Below are positions 7,025 to 15,859 of a DNA stretch of 64,000 bases, in pieces; position 1 is the first letter of the stretch; every line of letters begins with the position of its first letter. The DNA is taken from assembly GCA_964522015.1 (NCBI GenBank), contig CAZFST010000018.1, positions 1-64,000 on the forward strand, read 5' to 3'. The stretch comes from QQWI01 sp964522015 (GTDB lineage: Bacteria; Bacillota; Clostridia; Peptostreptococcales; Acidaminobacteraceae). The notes below the pieces were generated by a model. The model searched no databases, was not told the DNA's origin, and saw only the letters and a list, made by a program, of their open reading frames with translations. The position numbers and the translations under genes are program-made.

Positions 7025-7957
7025 CTAAAAAGAACGGTGCCTAGCTATCTCTTCAATTATAGCATTTATTTGCTCATTTGGGTTAGGAATTTCGCTTAAA
7101 TTAATCCAAATTCCATTGGCATATCTTTTAAACCAAGTCAGCTGCCGCTTGGCATACCGCCTGGAGTTCTGTTTCAACGTCTCAACCATTTCCTGGTAAG
7201 TCGACTCCCCATTTAAATGGGCAATCACCTCTTTGTAGCCAATACCCTTCATGGATTGATGTTCAGCGGTCAGACCAAGGGCCATAAGCCCCTGAACCTC
7301 TTCTACTAGGCCACCTTCAAGCATTAGGTCAACTCTTAAATTAATACGATCATAGAGCTCCTGGCGATCCCGAGTCAGAACAATTAGAATGGGGTCGTAA
7401 CTTGTTTCGGGGACAAGATCTGTGGCGAAATTCTTGATTTCATCACCACCCTGGGCCATTTCCAGCCCGCGCAGCACCTTGTGAACATTGTTAGGATGCA
7501 TGCGCGCAGCCGCTTCAGGGGCAAGGCGCTCCAGTTCTGCGTAGAGCGCTGGCAATCCTTCAGCAGCAAGCCGCGCTTGAAGTGCCAAACGCGGCGCTTC
7601 ATCCCTACTGGCACCCGTAAAATCCATTTGGTAGAGCAGACTATTGATGTATAAACCCGTGCCGCCGGTAACAATGGGCAAGCGGCCTTGTTCTTGTAAC
7701 CCTGCAATAATGCCCTTGGCATCCTTTTGGTAATCAGAAACCGAATAGGGCACAAAAGGATCAACACAGTCCATCAAATGATGCTTAATGCCCTGCTGTT
7801 CCTCTAAAGTGGGCTTTGCAGAACCAATAAGCATTTTCTGATAAATCTGCATGGAGTCTGCAGAGATGATTTCAGTATCATAGTATTTTGCAAGGGAAAC
7901 CGTTGTCGCTGTTTTGCCAACGGCTGTGGGCCCTGCAATAATGACGATGTTTTTCAT
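7025..7957 (-). CDS. miaA: tRNA dimethylallyltransferase MiaA
   Basis: A 310-residue enzyme that adds a dimethylallyl group from DMAPP to N6 of A37 in tRNAs reading UNN codons. The P-loop GPTAVGKT is at residues 9-16. The DSMQIYQKM segment (about 34-42) and GGTGLYINSLL (about 97-107) are family signatures. Its product is the substrate of MiaB, encoded 5 kb upstream in the same gene group, so both steps of ms2i6A synthesis are in this cluster. The ATG is 12 nt after the mutL stop with TGAGG upstream, so it probably belongs to a mutS-mutL-miaA-hfq operon. Confidence 0.97.
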   Translation of the reverse strand: MKNIVIIAGPTAVGKTATTVSLAKYYDTEIISADSMQIYQKMLIGSAKPTLEEQQGIKHHLMDCVDPFVPYSVSDYQKDAKGIIAGLQEQGRLPIVTGGTGLYINSLLYQMDFTGASRDEAPRLALQARLAAEGLPALYAELERLAPEAAARMHPNNVHKVLRGLEMAQGGDEIKNFATDLVPETSYDPILIVLTRDRQELYDRINLRVDLMLEGGLVEEVQGLMALGLTAEHQSMKGIGYKEVIAHLNGESTYQEMVETLKQNSRRYAKRQLTWFKRYANGIWINLSEIPNPNEQINAIIEEIARHRSF

Positions 7958-7969
7958 AAGTTCCTCATT

Positions 7970-10132
7970 TTATGTCCGTTTAAATTTCTTTTCAATTTCC
8001 TTTGCGGGCATTTCGATGATAATTGGCCTCCCATGGGGGCATGTATATGGATTTTCAAGGGGTTTCAAAGCCTCAAACAGGGCCTCAATCTCCCTATGGC
8101 TCATCACATGGTTAGCTTTGATGGCGGCTTTGCAGGATTGTCTAATGACGTCTTCTACAAATCTAGCTTCCATCACGTTCTCTTTATACTCTTCAAAGGC
8201 ATCGATCAAAGAGACCACCGCCATTTGACTCAGGGGCTCTCCGTGAACAATCGGTACGGCTCGTACCACCCATTCCCGCTCCCCGAAGCTTTCCACCATA
8301 ACACCAAGCTGTGCAAGCCAAGCCATTGCGGTTTCTTGATGGGCGTAATGAGCAACGTCCCCTTGGTATACAAATGGGGCTAAAAGCATTTGACTCTCAA
8401 CCGTATGGGCATTAAAACTTCTGATAAAGTCTTCAAACAAAATCCGTTCGTGAGCCGCATGCTGATCCACTAAATATGCACTTTGTCCCCGCTCACAAAT
8501 AATATAGGTTGCAAACAATTGTCCAACAATCCTCAGATTATCATATAATGTTTCTTTTGCTTGTTGGGTCACGGGTAAACTAATCTGTTCATGGGCTAGT
8601 TCCTGCTCTTTGACGGCTTCTTTAGCAAAAAATTCAACCAAAAAACGGTCTACTTCCCCTAAATTCAAAGCGTCTTTAGCACCGTTTGTTTCTTGTGTAC
8701 CATTTCCTGCTTGTGCACCTTGTATTTCTTGCGCACCATGCAATCCTTGTGTACCCTGTAAATCCTCAGTCTTTTGACTTAGATTTTCTGTTTCCCCATC
8801 ACCTTCAAATTGACTTTGCTTTTCATTGTGACCAAAGTCCTCGTCTAGTTTGGCAACAATGTCACCAGGTATGGTGTAATCCAATGGTTCATCTTGCCAC
8901 TGTTTTTTATCATTCTCCCTAGATGCTTTATTAATGGCCTCTTGAAAACCATCGGAGACAATACCATCAGACCGTCTAAAGTCCTCATCTAATTTAGCTA
9001 AAAGGTCACCGTGTATGGTTAAGTCCAGTGGCGAGCCTTGTTCTATTCTTTTCTCTTGAATTTGTCCCTGCATTTGCCCCTGCATCTGCCCTTGCCCTTG
9101 CTTTGCCACTGGCGTTTGTCCCCCGCCAAAACTTGACTTAGGCACAAGATCAACTGACATGAGCATTGCCTTGATGGTTGTAAATAAGAAACCTTCAATG
9201 GCAAGGGGCTCTTTGAAACGAATCTCGGTTTTTGATGGGTGAATATTCACATCCACCTGATCAAAGGGCATGGTGATATGCAGTGCAAACGCAGGAAATT
9301 GACCAATGGTCATTAAACCCTTGTAAGCATTGAAAATTGTCTTTTGTAGTGCATCAGATTTTACATACCGACCATTGACAAATAGCATTTGGTAATTGCG
9401 ATTGCCCCGTGAATAGCTAGGCTTTGAGATGTAGCCTGAAATCTCAAAACCTTCTATGGCTTTCTCAATGGGTATTAAATGGTCAATGAGGCTTCTCCCA
9501 TAAATGGCTAAAAGGGCATTGATTAACTTGCCACGGCCATCGGTACGGTAAGCCTCACGGCCTTCAACAATCAGGGTAAAACTAATCCCCACATGGGAAA
9601 GCGCCAATTTATTGACTAGATCAACAATGGCTGTTTGCTCCGCTTGATTGGATTTTAAAAATTTATACCGAACAGGTGTATTATAAAATAAATCACGGAC
9701 CATAAAAGTGGTTCCCTGTGTGGTGCCAACGGGTTCGTGGTCGCTTAAAATACCTCCGTGAACAGATACCCTAGTTCCGGCCTCATCAGTTTCGGCTTTT
9801 GTAATACATTCAACCCTAGAAACAGATGCAATACTGGCCAAGGCTTCCCCTCTAAATCCAAGGGTTTCAATACAATAGATATCTTCAACTGTCTCTATTT
9901 TACTGGTGGCATGGCGTTCAAAAGCCAAGGGTAGTTCCCCAATGGCAATACCTGATCCATTATCGCTAACCCGAATTAAGGCCTTACCAGCATCTTTTAT
10001 CTCTATAGAGATTTGTGTGGCACCAGCATCTATGGCGTTTTCAACTAATTCCTTTACAACTGCTGCAGGTCTTTCAACCACTTCCCCAGCTGCAATTTTA
10101 TTACTGATTAAAGGATCCAGCTTTCGAATCAT
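7970..10132 (-). CDS. mutL: DNA mismatch repair protein MutL (endonuclease type)
   Basis: A 720-residue MutL. The N-terminal GHKL ATPase (about residues 1-330) carries NAIDAG, DNGSGI and GFRGEAL. The C-terminal domain has the metal-dependent nicking motif DQHAAHERILFE (556-567) and CPHGRP near 698, so this is an endonuclease MutL, consistent with the absence of mutH. It is longer than usual because the central linker (about 335-530) is expanded. The linker contains a Q/G/M-rich run and a duplicated 18-residue peptide (LDLTIHGDLLAKLDEDF and LDYTIPGDIVAKLDEDF) encoded at 8978-9031 and 8834-8887. The start has AGGGGGGTGA upstream. Confidence 0.97.
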   Translation of the reverse strand: MIRKLDPLISNKIAAGEVVERPAAVVKELVENAIDAGATQISIEIKDAGKALIRVSDNGSGIAIGELPLAFERHATSKIETVEDIYCIETLGFRGEALASIASVSRVECITKAETDEAGTRVSVHGGILSDHEPVGTTQGTTFMVRDLFYNTPVRYKFLKSNQAEQTAIVDLVNKLALSHVGISFTLIVEGREAYRTDGRGKLINALLAIYGRSLIDHLIPIEKAIEGFEISGYISKPSYSRGNRNYQMLFVNGRYVKSDALQKTIFNAYKGLMTIGQFPAFALHITMPFDQVDVNIHPSKTEIRFKEPLAIEGFLFTTIKAMLMSVDLVPKSSFGGGQTPVAKQGQGQMQGQMQGQIQEKRIEQGSPLDLTIHGDLLAKLDEDFRRSDGIVSDGFQEAINKASRENDKKQWQDEPLDYTIPGDIVAKLDEDFGHNEKQSQFEGDGETENLSQKTEDLQGTQGLHGAQEIQGAQAGNGTQETNGAKDALNLGEVDRFLVEFFAKEAVKEQELAHEQISLPVTQQAKETLYDNLRIVGQLFATYIICERGQSAYLVDQHAAHERILFEDFIRSFNAHTVESQMLLAPFVYQGDVAHYAHQETAMAWLAQLGVMVESFGEREWVVRAVPIVHGEPLSQMAVVSLIDAFEEYKENVMEARFVEDVIRQSCKAAIKANHVMSHREIEALFEALKPLENPYTCPHGRPIIIEMPAKEIEKKFKRT
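8834..9031 (-). repeat. Direct duplication in the mutL linker
   Basis: Two diverged 54-bp direct copies, 8834-8887 and 8978-9031 (start to start 144 bp), both begin AAAGTCCTC and end CCARTGG. In protein they give two copies of an (L/V)AKLDEDF-containing peptide in the MutL linker. Confidence 0.75.
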
Positions 10133-10160
10133 GACTTCACCCCCCTACCTCTTTTAAATG

Positions 10161-10208
10161 TCTTTATGCTTTTATCTTTTATCTTTTATCTTTTATCTTT
10201 ATGCTTTT
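10161..10208. repeat. 7-bp microsatellite between mutS and mutL
   Basis: Four perfect tandem copies of TTTTATC (10170-10197), flanked by imperfect copies containing TTTATGC on both sides. It lies in the 85-bp mutS-mutL gap, 29 bp and more upstream of the mutL ATG. Confidence 0.85.
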
Positions 10209-10217
10209 ACTTCTTCA

Positions 10218-13061
10218 TCATTGCTTCTTCTGCTTTGTCCGCTCCACCAGTTCGTTGAGCTTTGTCATGGCATGTAGGGGGGTCATATTGCTGATATCAA
10301 GGCCATGGAGTTCTGAAACAAGCTCTTGCTGCCAAATCTCTTCAAAAGAAATCTGGTCTTGACTTGGTTTACTGGCCTGAAGCCTGTTTTTTCTGGTTTC
10401 CAGTAGTTTGCCTACTGCCAAGGGGCCTTTCCCTAACCGAGTTTCAGGATCTAGCATGTTCTCACTAGCCGTTTCCCCATCTAGCCCATCACCATTGAAG
10501 TCCTCTTCATTGTCGCTAAAATCAGCTGGCATGGCCTTTTGCCGTGTGATGTCACTATCTTCAAGTTCAAGTAAAATAGCCTTTGCACGTCTAATTACAG
10601 GCTCAGGAACCCCTGCCAGTCTGGCCACTTGAATACCAAAACTCTGGTTGGCCCCGCCCCTAATAATCTTTCTCAAAAATACGATATGGTCAGCTTCTTC
10701 TCTAACGGCAACGCAAAAGTTCTTAACGCCCTTAATCTTGCCCTCAAGCTCTGTGAGCTCGTGGTAGTGGGTTGCAAAGATACTTTTTGCCCCAATGGTT
10801 GAGGACAAATATTCAACCACGGACCACGCAATGCTAAGGCCGTCATAGGTGGCCGTTCCCCGACCGATTTCATCTAAGATAATCAAACTCTTATGGGTTG
10901 CGTGGTTTAATATATTGGCCAGTTCGTTCATCTCAACCATAAAGGTACTTTGGCCCTGAAAGAGATCGTCCGATGCCCCAACACGGGTAAAGACCCGGTC
11001 CACAATCCCAATATTGGCTTCTTTAGCAGGGACAAAGCAACCAATTTGCGCCATTAGGGTAATCAGGGCCACTTGACGTAGGAAGGTTGATTTACCGGCC
11101 ATATTGGGTCCTGTCACGATATAGATTTGATTGTCCTGGCCATCCAAATGGGCATCATTTGGGACAAAGCCCTCGTCAGCCCCAATCCGTTCAACCACTG
11201 GATGTCTGCCGTCTATAATTTCAAGGACATGACTGTTACTGAGTATGGGTGGTGTATAGCCATTGCGTTCACTGACCTGTGCAAAGTTGGTCAGCACATC
11301 CAGCTGGGCCAAAACCCCCGCCATTTGACGAAGCCGCTCCCCATTTGCCACTAATTCTCCACGAATCTGGGCAAAGAGCTCATATTCCAGCTTGTTGACC
11401 CGTTCTTCTGCCCCTAAAATCTTATCTTCAATTTCTTTTAGGGCAGGCAAAATATACCGTTCGCAGTTGCTGAGGGTCTGTTTTCTAATATAATTATCCG
11501 GGGCATTTTTGATGCTCCCCTTGCTTATTTCCACATAGTAACCAAAAACCTTGTTAAAGCCAATTTTAAGGTTTCTAATTCCGGTTCTTTCCCGTTCCTG
11601 TTCTTCGATTTCAAGGAGCCATTCTTTGCCGTGTCTAATAATGTGGCGCAGCTCGTCAAGCTCTTGGTGGTAGCCATCTTTAAAGAGATTGCCCTCCCGT
11701 ATGGAAAAAGGCTGGTCATCTAAAAGAGCATTGTCTAGAATCCCCTGTAAATCCTCCAGGGTATCAAAGCCCGAAACCAGTCCTGCCAGGGCCTGGTCCT
11801 CGTGACCACTTAATAAATAGTACATCCCGGGGAGCACTGCCAAAGAACTGCGCAGGGCCACCGCGTCTCGCCCATTTAATGACCCAAAAACAGCTTTTGT
11901 CAACAGTCTTTCAAGGTCGTAAATTTCTTCCAAGTAATGTCTCAGGTCTGCCCGCACAAGGACTTCTTCAAAAAAGAATTTCACCAGCTCAAGACGGCCG
12001 TGAATCTGGTCCAAATCAAGCAAGGGCTCTTCAATCCAGCTCTTTAAAAGTCTGCCACCCATGGCTGTTTTAGTTTGGTCCAAAACCCATAAGAGAGAAC
12101 CCCTTTTGTCTTTTTGGCGCATGGTTTGGGTCAATTCCAGATTAATCCGTGTAAAATGGTCAATCAACATATGTTGACCGTATTGATAAACGTCTAACCG
12201 TTTAAAATGCGTCAGTTCTTGCTTTTGAGTCTCCTCAAGGTAGGCTAAAAGTCCACCGGTGGCCACAACACTCCCTTGATTTTGATAGAGCCCTAGCCCT
12301 TCCAGGTTTTGCACCCCATAAATCCTTTTAATTAAGGAGGTGGCAACGGTTTCAGAAAAGAACCGCTCATCCTTCTTGGTAATCACTGAAGCAATCCGGT
12401 CCACGGCACCACTGAGTTCCCCCATAAAGGGCAGAGAGTCCGCCACAACGATCTCTGAGGGGCTCAGGCGGATCACTTCATCCAGTAACATGGGTACTTG
12501 ATCTAATTTAAAGGTGGTGGTTCTCAGGAGGCCTGTGGTGACATCCCCATATGCCATGCCAAGGCCCTGAGCAGTTGCCGCCAGTGAAAGGATGTAGTTG
12601 TGTCTTTTTTCTTCCAGCATGGCCGGGTCTGTAACGGTACCAGGGGTTACAATCCGCACCACTTCCCGCTTGACAATCCCCTTTGCAAGGGCAGGGTCTT
12701 CCATTTGCTCGCACACGGCTACTTTATAGCCGCTATTGACGAGCTTTGCAATATAACCATCTGCAGAGTGGTAGGGTACCCCGCAAAGTGCTGCCTTTTC
12801 ACCGCCCCCAGAAGCCCGTTTGGTCAGGGTGATTTCAAGCACAGCGCTGGCTGTCACAGCATCTTCAAAAAACATTTCGTAAAAATCACCTAACCTAAAA
12901 AAGAGTATAAAGTCCTTATACTCTGATTTGATCTGGTGATACTGGGCCATCATGGGTGTGAGAGCTACTGGCGCCTGGGCAACCTGTGTTACCTGTGTTA
13001 CCTGTGTTACCTGGGAAACCTGAGTTACCTGCTGATCCTGTGTGGGTCCTGTCTGCGTCAT
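10218..13061 (-). CDS. mutS: DNA mismatch repair protein MutS
   Basis: A 947-residue mismatch-recognition ATPase. The mismatch-contacting FFRLGDFYEMF segment is at residues 54-64, Walker A GPNMAGKS near 651 and the Walker B/signature region DEIGRGTATYDG further on. It is longer than the usual 850-880 residues. An extra N-terminus of about 30 residues is built from six QV(T/S/A) tripeptides (residues 11-28), and a D/E/N-rich insert precedes the C-terminal tail. The start at 13061 is supported by GAGG 7 nt upstream. The gene starts 8 nt after the miaB stop, so it is probably co-transcribed with miaB. Confidence 0.97.
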   Translation of the reverse strand: MTQTGPTQDQQVTQVSQVTQVTQVTQVAQAPVALTPMMAQYHQIKSEYKDFILFFRLGDFYEMFFEDAVTASAVLEITLTKRASGGGEKAALCGVPYHSADGYIAKLVNSGYKVAVCEQMEDPALAKGIVKREVVRIVTPGTVTDPAMLEEKRHNYILSLAATAQGLGMAYGDVTTGLLRTTTFKLDQVPMLLDEVIRLSPSEIVVADSLPFMGELSGAVDRIASVITKKDERFFSETVATSLIKRIYGVQNLEGLGLYQNQGSVVATGGLLAYLEETQKQELTHFKRLDVYQYGQHMLIDHFTRINLELTQTMRQKDKRGSLLWVLDQTKTAMGGRLLKSWIEEPLLDLDQIHGRLELVKFFFEEVLVRADLRHYLEEIYDLERLLTKAVFGSLNGRDAVALRSSLAVLPGMYYLLSGHEDQALAGLVSGFDTLEDLQGILDNALLDDQPFSIREGNLFKDGYHQELDELRHIIRHGKEWLLEIEEQERERTGIRNLKIGFNKVFGYYVEISKGSIKNAPDNYIRKQTLSNCERYILPALKEIEDKILGAEERVNKLEYELFAQIRGELVANGERLRQMAGVLAQLDVLTNFAQVSERNGYTPPILSNSHVLEIIDGRHPVVERIGADEGFVPNDAHLDGQDNQIYIVTGPNMAGKSTFLRQVALITLMAQIGCFVPAKEANIGIVDRVFTRVGASDDLFQGQSTFMVEMNELANILNHATHKSLIILDEIGRGTATYDGLSIAWSVVEYLSSTIGAKSIFATHYHELTELEGKIKGVKNFCVAVREEADHIVFLRKIIRGGANQSFGIQVARLAGVPEPVIRRAKAILLELEDSDITRQKAMPADFSDNEEDFNGDGLDGETASENMLDPETRLGKGPLAVGKLLETRKNRLQASKPSQDQISFEEIWQQELVSELHGLDISNMTPLHAMTKLNELVERTKQKKQ
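12978..13031 (-). repeat. 9-bp tandem repeat in the 5' end of mutS
   Basis: Six 9-bp units, in plus-strand terms near-repeats of ACCTGTGTT, encode six QV(T/S/A) tripeptides in MutS. The three central units are identical. Confidence 0.85.
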
Positions 13062-13069
13062 CTATAGCC

Positions 13070-14494
13070 TCACTCAATTGTACCGTATAAGCTGAAATTT
13101 CTAGGGTCGTTGATGCGAACGTTGACATAGGTCCCAATCAGGCTTTTATCCCCGTCAAAATGGACCGAATGATTGCTACGGGACCGCCCAATCAAGGCCC
13201 CCTCCGTACGGGAAACCCCTTCAACAAGGACTTCAACCAAGGCGTCTTTTAAAGCATGATTCTTTTCTGTGATAATATCATTTAGGGCTTTTAACATGCG
13301 GTCAAACCGTTCATGCTTTAGTTTTTCATCAATGTGGTCCCCCATTTTTGCCGCTGGGGTCCCTTCTCTAAGGGAATAAATATAGGTGAAGGCCGAATCA
13401 AAGCGCACTTCTTGGATTAAACCAATTAAATCCTCAATGTCTTCCTCGATCTCCCCAGGAAAACCAATGATTATATCCGTTGACAGGGCCACATTTGGGA
13501 TGCGAACCTTAATCCGCTTGATCAAATCAAGATAATCCTGTCTTGAATAGTAACGGTTCATGGCCTTTAAAAGCTTATCGCTGCCCGCTTGCACTGGCAA
13601 ATGGATGTATTCGCAAAGGCTCTTAAGGGTTGCCACGGCTTCAATTAAATCATCTGAGATATCTTTGGGGTGAGGTGTCATAAATCGCACCCGTCCAATG
13701 CCATCAAGGGTATCCACCGCCTTCAAAAGGTCCGTAAAGGTGTAGGGAGTCTCCAAATCCTTGCCATAAGAGTTAACATTTTGCCCAAGGAGGGTCACTT
13801 CTTGGACCCCGTCTTCAATCAGCATCTTAATTTCTGTAATGACATCTTCTGGCAAACGGCTACGCTCCCTGCCCCGAGTATAGGGCACGATGCAATAAGT
13901 GCAAAAATTATTGCAGCCATACATGATATTCACATAGGCTTTCAGGGCTTTTTTTCTGACAGATGGCAAGCCTTCAACAATCTCACGCTCCGCTTCCCAC
14001 ACATCGATTAAGATGGTGTCGGTCTCCATACTTTTTTGGAGAAGTTTTGGGAAAGTGTGTAGGTTGTGAGTGCCAAATACCAAGTCCACATGACGGTATG
14101 ACTGTTTAATCTTATCCACCACGTGTTGTTGCTGCATCATGCAACCGCAAACCGCGATCATCATATCCTTGTTTTTTTCCTTGATGGGCTTTAAGGCCCC
14201 CAAATTGCCGTAAACCTTAAATTCAGCGTTTTCCCTAACGCAACAGGTGTTATAGATCACCAATTGTGCCGTTTCAATCACTTCAGACTCTTCGTAACCC
14301 ATTTGCATCAGCATGGCGATGAGTTTTTCAGAATCGTGCTCGTTCATTTGGCAACCATATGTCTTAATCACATATTTAGGTTTTCTGCCGTTTTTTCTGA
14401 GGTAATCATCTGCCACTTGGCGCACAGATTGAATATATAATTGATTTTCTATTAAGACTTCCGAACTTGGCTCTAATGATGGTGCTCTTTTCAT
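13070..14494 (-). CDS. miaB: tRNA-2-methylthio-N6-dimethylallyladenosine synthase MiaB
   Basis: A 474-residue radical-SAM methylthiotransferase that converts i6A37 to ms2i6A37 in tRNA. The N-terminal cluster-binding domain has C48 (TYGCQMNEHDS), C84 (NTCCVREN) and C118 (VCGCMM). The radical-SAM cluster ligands are C194, C198 and C201 (CNNFCTYC). A TRAM RNA-binding domain closes the protein. An N-terminal extension of about 35 residues precedes the usual KYVIKTYGC start; AAGGA lies about 10 nt before the ATG. It is transcribed from a consensus-like promoter at 14571-14599 through a hairpin-containing leader. Confidence 0.96.
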   Translation of the reverse strand: MKRAPSLEPSSEVLIENQLYIQSVRQVADDYLRKNGRKPKYVIKTYGCQMNEHDSEKLIAMLMQMGYEESEVIETAQLVIYNTCCVRENAEFKVYGNLGALKPIKEKNKDMMIAVCGCMMQQQHVVDKIKQSYRHVDLVFGTHNLHTFPKLLQKSMETDTILIDVWEAEREIVEGLPSVRKKALKAYVNIMYGCNNFCTYCIVPYTRGRERSRLPEDVITEIKMLIEDGVQEVTLLGQNVNSYGKDLETPYTFTDLLKAVDTLDGIGRVRFMTPHPKDISDDLIEAVATLKSLCEYIHLPVQAGSDKLLKAMNRYYSRQDYLDLIKRIKVRIPNVALSTDIIIGFPGEIEEDIEDLIGLIQEVRFDSAFTYIYSLREGTPAAKMGDHIDEKLKHERFDRMLKALNDIITEKNHALKDALVEVLVEGVSRTEGALIGRSRSNHSVHFDGDKSLIGTYVNVRINDPRNFSLYGTIE

Positions 14495-14540
14495 ATACTA
14501 TACCGTCCTTGTAACTGAGGTGTCTGGTTTATGTGTTTAA

Positions 14541-14566
14541 AGTCAAAGCATACCCATGCTCTGACT
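14541..14566 (-). promoter_or_regulatory. Hairpin in the miaB leader
   Basis: Arms AGTCAAAGCAT (14541-14551) and ATGCTCTGACT (14556-14566), one mismatch, sit between the miaB promoter and its ATG without a following T-run. The role is unknown; it could stabilise mRNA or mark an operator. Confidence 0.5.
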
Positions 14567-14570
14567 TCAT

Positions 14571-14599
14571 ATTTTATCATGCCAAGACTGCCTCATCAA
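14571..14599 (-). promoter_or_regulatory. miaB-mutS-mutL promoter
   Basis: On the minus strand: TTGATG (14594-14599), 17-bp spacer, TAAAAT (14571-14576). It should drive miaB-mutS and probably mutL-miaA-hfq. Confidence 0.7.
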
Positions 14600-14633
14600 G
14601 TGAAAAGAAAATTCAATAGGTGGATTCAGAATC

Positions 14634-14662
14634 TTGCGAATATCTGTTTTTTAAGTTACAAT
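14634..14662 (+). promoter_or_regulatory. Promoter of the XRE regulator gene
   Basis: TTGCGA (14634-14639), 17-bp spacer, TACAAT (14657-14662), 30 bp before the ATG at 14692. It is arranged back-to-back with the miaB promoter. Confidence 0.65.
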
Positions 14663-14691
14663 GGTAAAAGACTGACTGAGAGGATAAAGCT

Positions 14692-15027
14692 ATGAACGGT
14701 TTTCACGATCGCCTACGGCATTTAAGACAGCAAAAACATATGACCCTCGACGAACTAGCAGTCGCCTTGGAAACCACAAAAACCACCCTTTCAAGGTACG
14801 AGAATAGCAAAAGGGTACCGGATGCGGATTTTGTGGTAAAGGTCTCCCATTATTTTAAAGTCTCCACAGACTACTTGTTACACCTTTCCAACAACCCTGT
14901 CACCGTAGAAGATCTCCTTAGTAAGAAACATTTCTACGTTGACGGATTAGAAGACGCTGATTATAAATCCATCACTGATTATATTGAACGGTTAAAATCT
15001 CAAAGACATAAAAAAGCCACCCCATAA
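14692..15027 (+). CDS. XRE-family helix-turn-helix regulator
   Basis: A 111-residue protein whose first 65 residues form a Cro/CI-type helix-turn-helix (LRQQKHMTLDELA, then TLSRYENSKRVPD). It has a short helical C-terminal tail and no sensor domain. GAGAGG lies before the ATG. It is transcribed alone, divergently from miaB and convergently with cheR. Target genes cannot be deduced. Phage-repressor origin is possible, but no phage genes are nearby. Confidence 0.85.
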   Translation: MNGFHDRLRHLRQQKHMTLDELAVALETTKTTLSRYENSKRVPDADFVVKVSHYFKVSTDYLLHLSNNPVTVEDLLSKKHFYVDGLEDADYKSITDYIERLKSQRHKKATP

Positions 15028-15043
15028 TGTTAGGGTGGCTTTT
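15012..15043. terminator. Bidirectional terminator overlapping the XRE gene end
   Basis: Perfect 11-bp arms AAAAGCCACCC (15012-15022) and GGGTGGCTTTT (15033-15043). The left arm lies in the last codons of the XRE gene. It also faces the minus-strand cheR end. Confidence 0.85.
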
Positions 15044-15059
15044 ATAATTTAAACTAGAT

Positions 15060-15833
15060 TCAATCAATTCGCTTGTAGAAAAAAGTCTTCATTGCTTCAA
15101 AATTGAATTTTCTCGGAACGATAATTTGTTCCGTGCTGCCCACAAAAAGTACGCCGTTTTTAATCAATGCTTTATTGAAATTATGATACATTTCCTCTTT
15201 AGCCTCTTCTGTGAAGTAAATCATCACATTGCGACAAACAATTAGGTCATAATTGGTAGGATAGGCATCTGACAATAAATTCATTTGCTTAAATTCAACA
15301 CAATTTTTAATTTCATCGTTTATTTTGAAAGCAGGTCCAATTTTTGTGAAATATTTTTCTAAAAAGTGCTTTGGCACGCCAACAACGGCTTTATCGGAAT
15401 AAATACCATTTTTGGCTTTGTTAATCGCCTCTTTATCAATATCTGCAGCAAGAATTTTAATGTCCTTTAGCGGAAAATGATTGCTTAACACCATTGCAAG
15501 GGTGTAGGGCTCTTCACCTGTTGAGCAAGCAGCACTCCACACCTTTAGTGTTTTTTTGCCTTCCAACAGCTTTGGAATAACGTCATCGCGAAGGATATCC
15601 CACTGATTGGGATTGCGATAAAACTCACTGACATTAATGGTTAAATAGTTGACGAATTCGTCGAAAGTTGCCTTATCGCGATTCAACAATTCATAGTAAC
15701 CATCGTAAGTCTCTTGTCCGTGTCTTTTAATCAAAGAATCAATACGGCGTTTCATTTGTCGCTCTTTATAGAGCGACAAATCAATGCCTGTTTTTTTGAA
15801 AATTTTATGTTTAAATCCTTCGTAATCGTGCAT
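15060..15833 (-). CDS. cheR: Chemotaxis methyltransferase CheR
   Basis: A 257-residue SAM-dependent enzyme that methylates glutamates of chemoreceptors. The N-terminal helical domain (about 1-75) has the basic QMKRRIDSLIKR helix. The catalytic domain has the SAM motif VWSAACSTGEEPYTLA (about 99-114), the acidic ADID loop and VCRNVMIYF. It lies 40 kb from the che operon that encodes its opposing esterase CheB, so it is separately controlled. AAGGAG lies upstream of the ATG. It follows rpsA by 26 bp, so it may be read from the cmk-ispH-rpsA promoter. Confidence 0.96.
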   Translation of the reverse strand: MHDYEGFKHKIFKKTGIDLSLYKERQMKRRIDSLIKRHGQETYDGYYELLNRDKATFDEFVNYLTINVSEFYRNPNQWDILRDDVIPKLLEGKKTLKVWSAACSTGEEPYTLAMVLSNHFPLKDIKILAADIDKEAINKAKNGIYSDKAVVGVPKHFLEKYFTKIGPAFKINDEIKNCVEFKQMNLLSDAYPTNYDLIVCRNVMIYFTEEAKEEMYHNFNKALIKNGVLFVGSTEQIIVPRKFNFEAMKTFFYKRID

Positions 15834-15859
15834 GGCGTTCTCCTTTTATTGGATAACGA

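Noticed and set aside
10133..10217. Replication origin or DnaA-box cluster in the repeat-rich gap
   Set aside because: No TTATNCACA-type boxes are visible; the repeats are a simple TTTTATC microsatellite.
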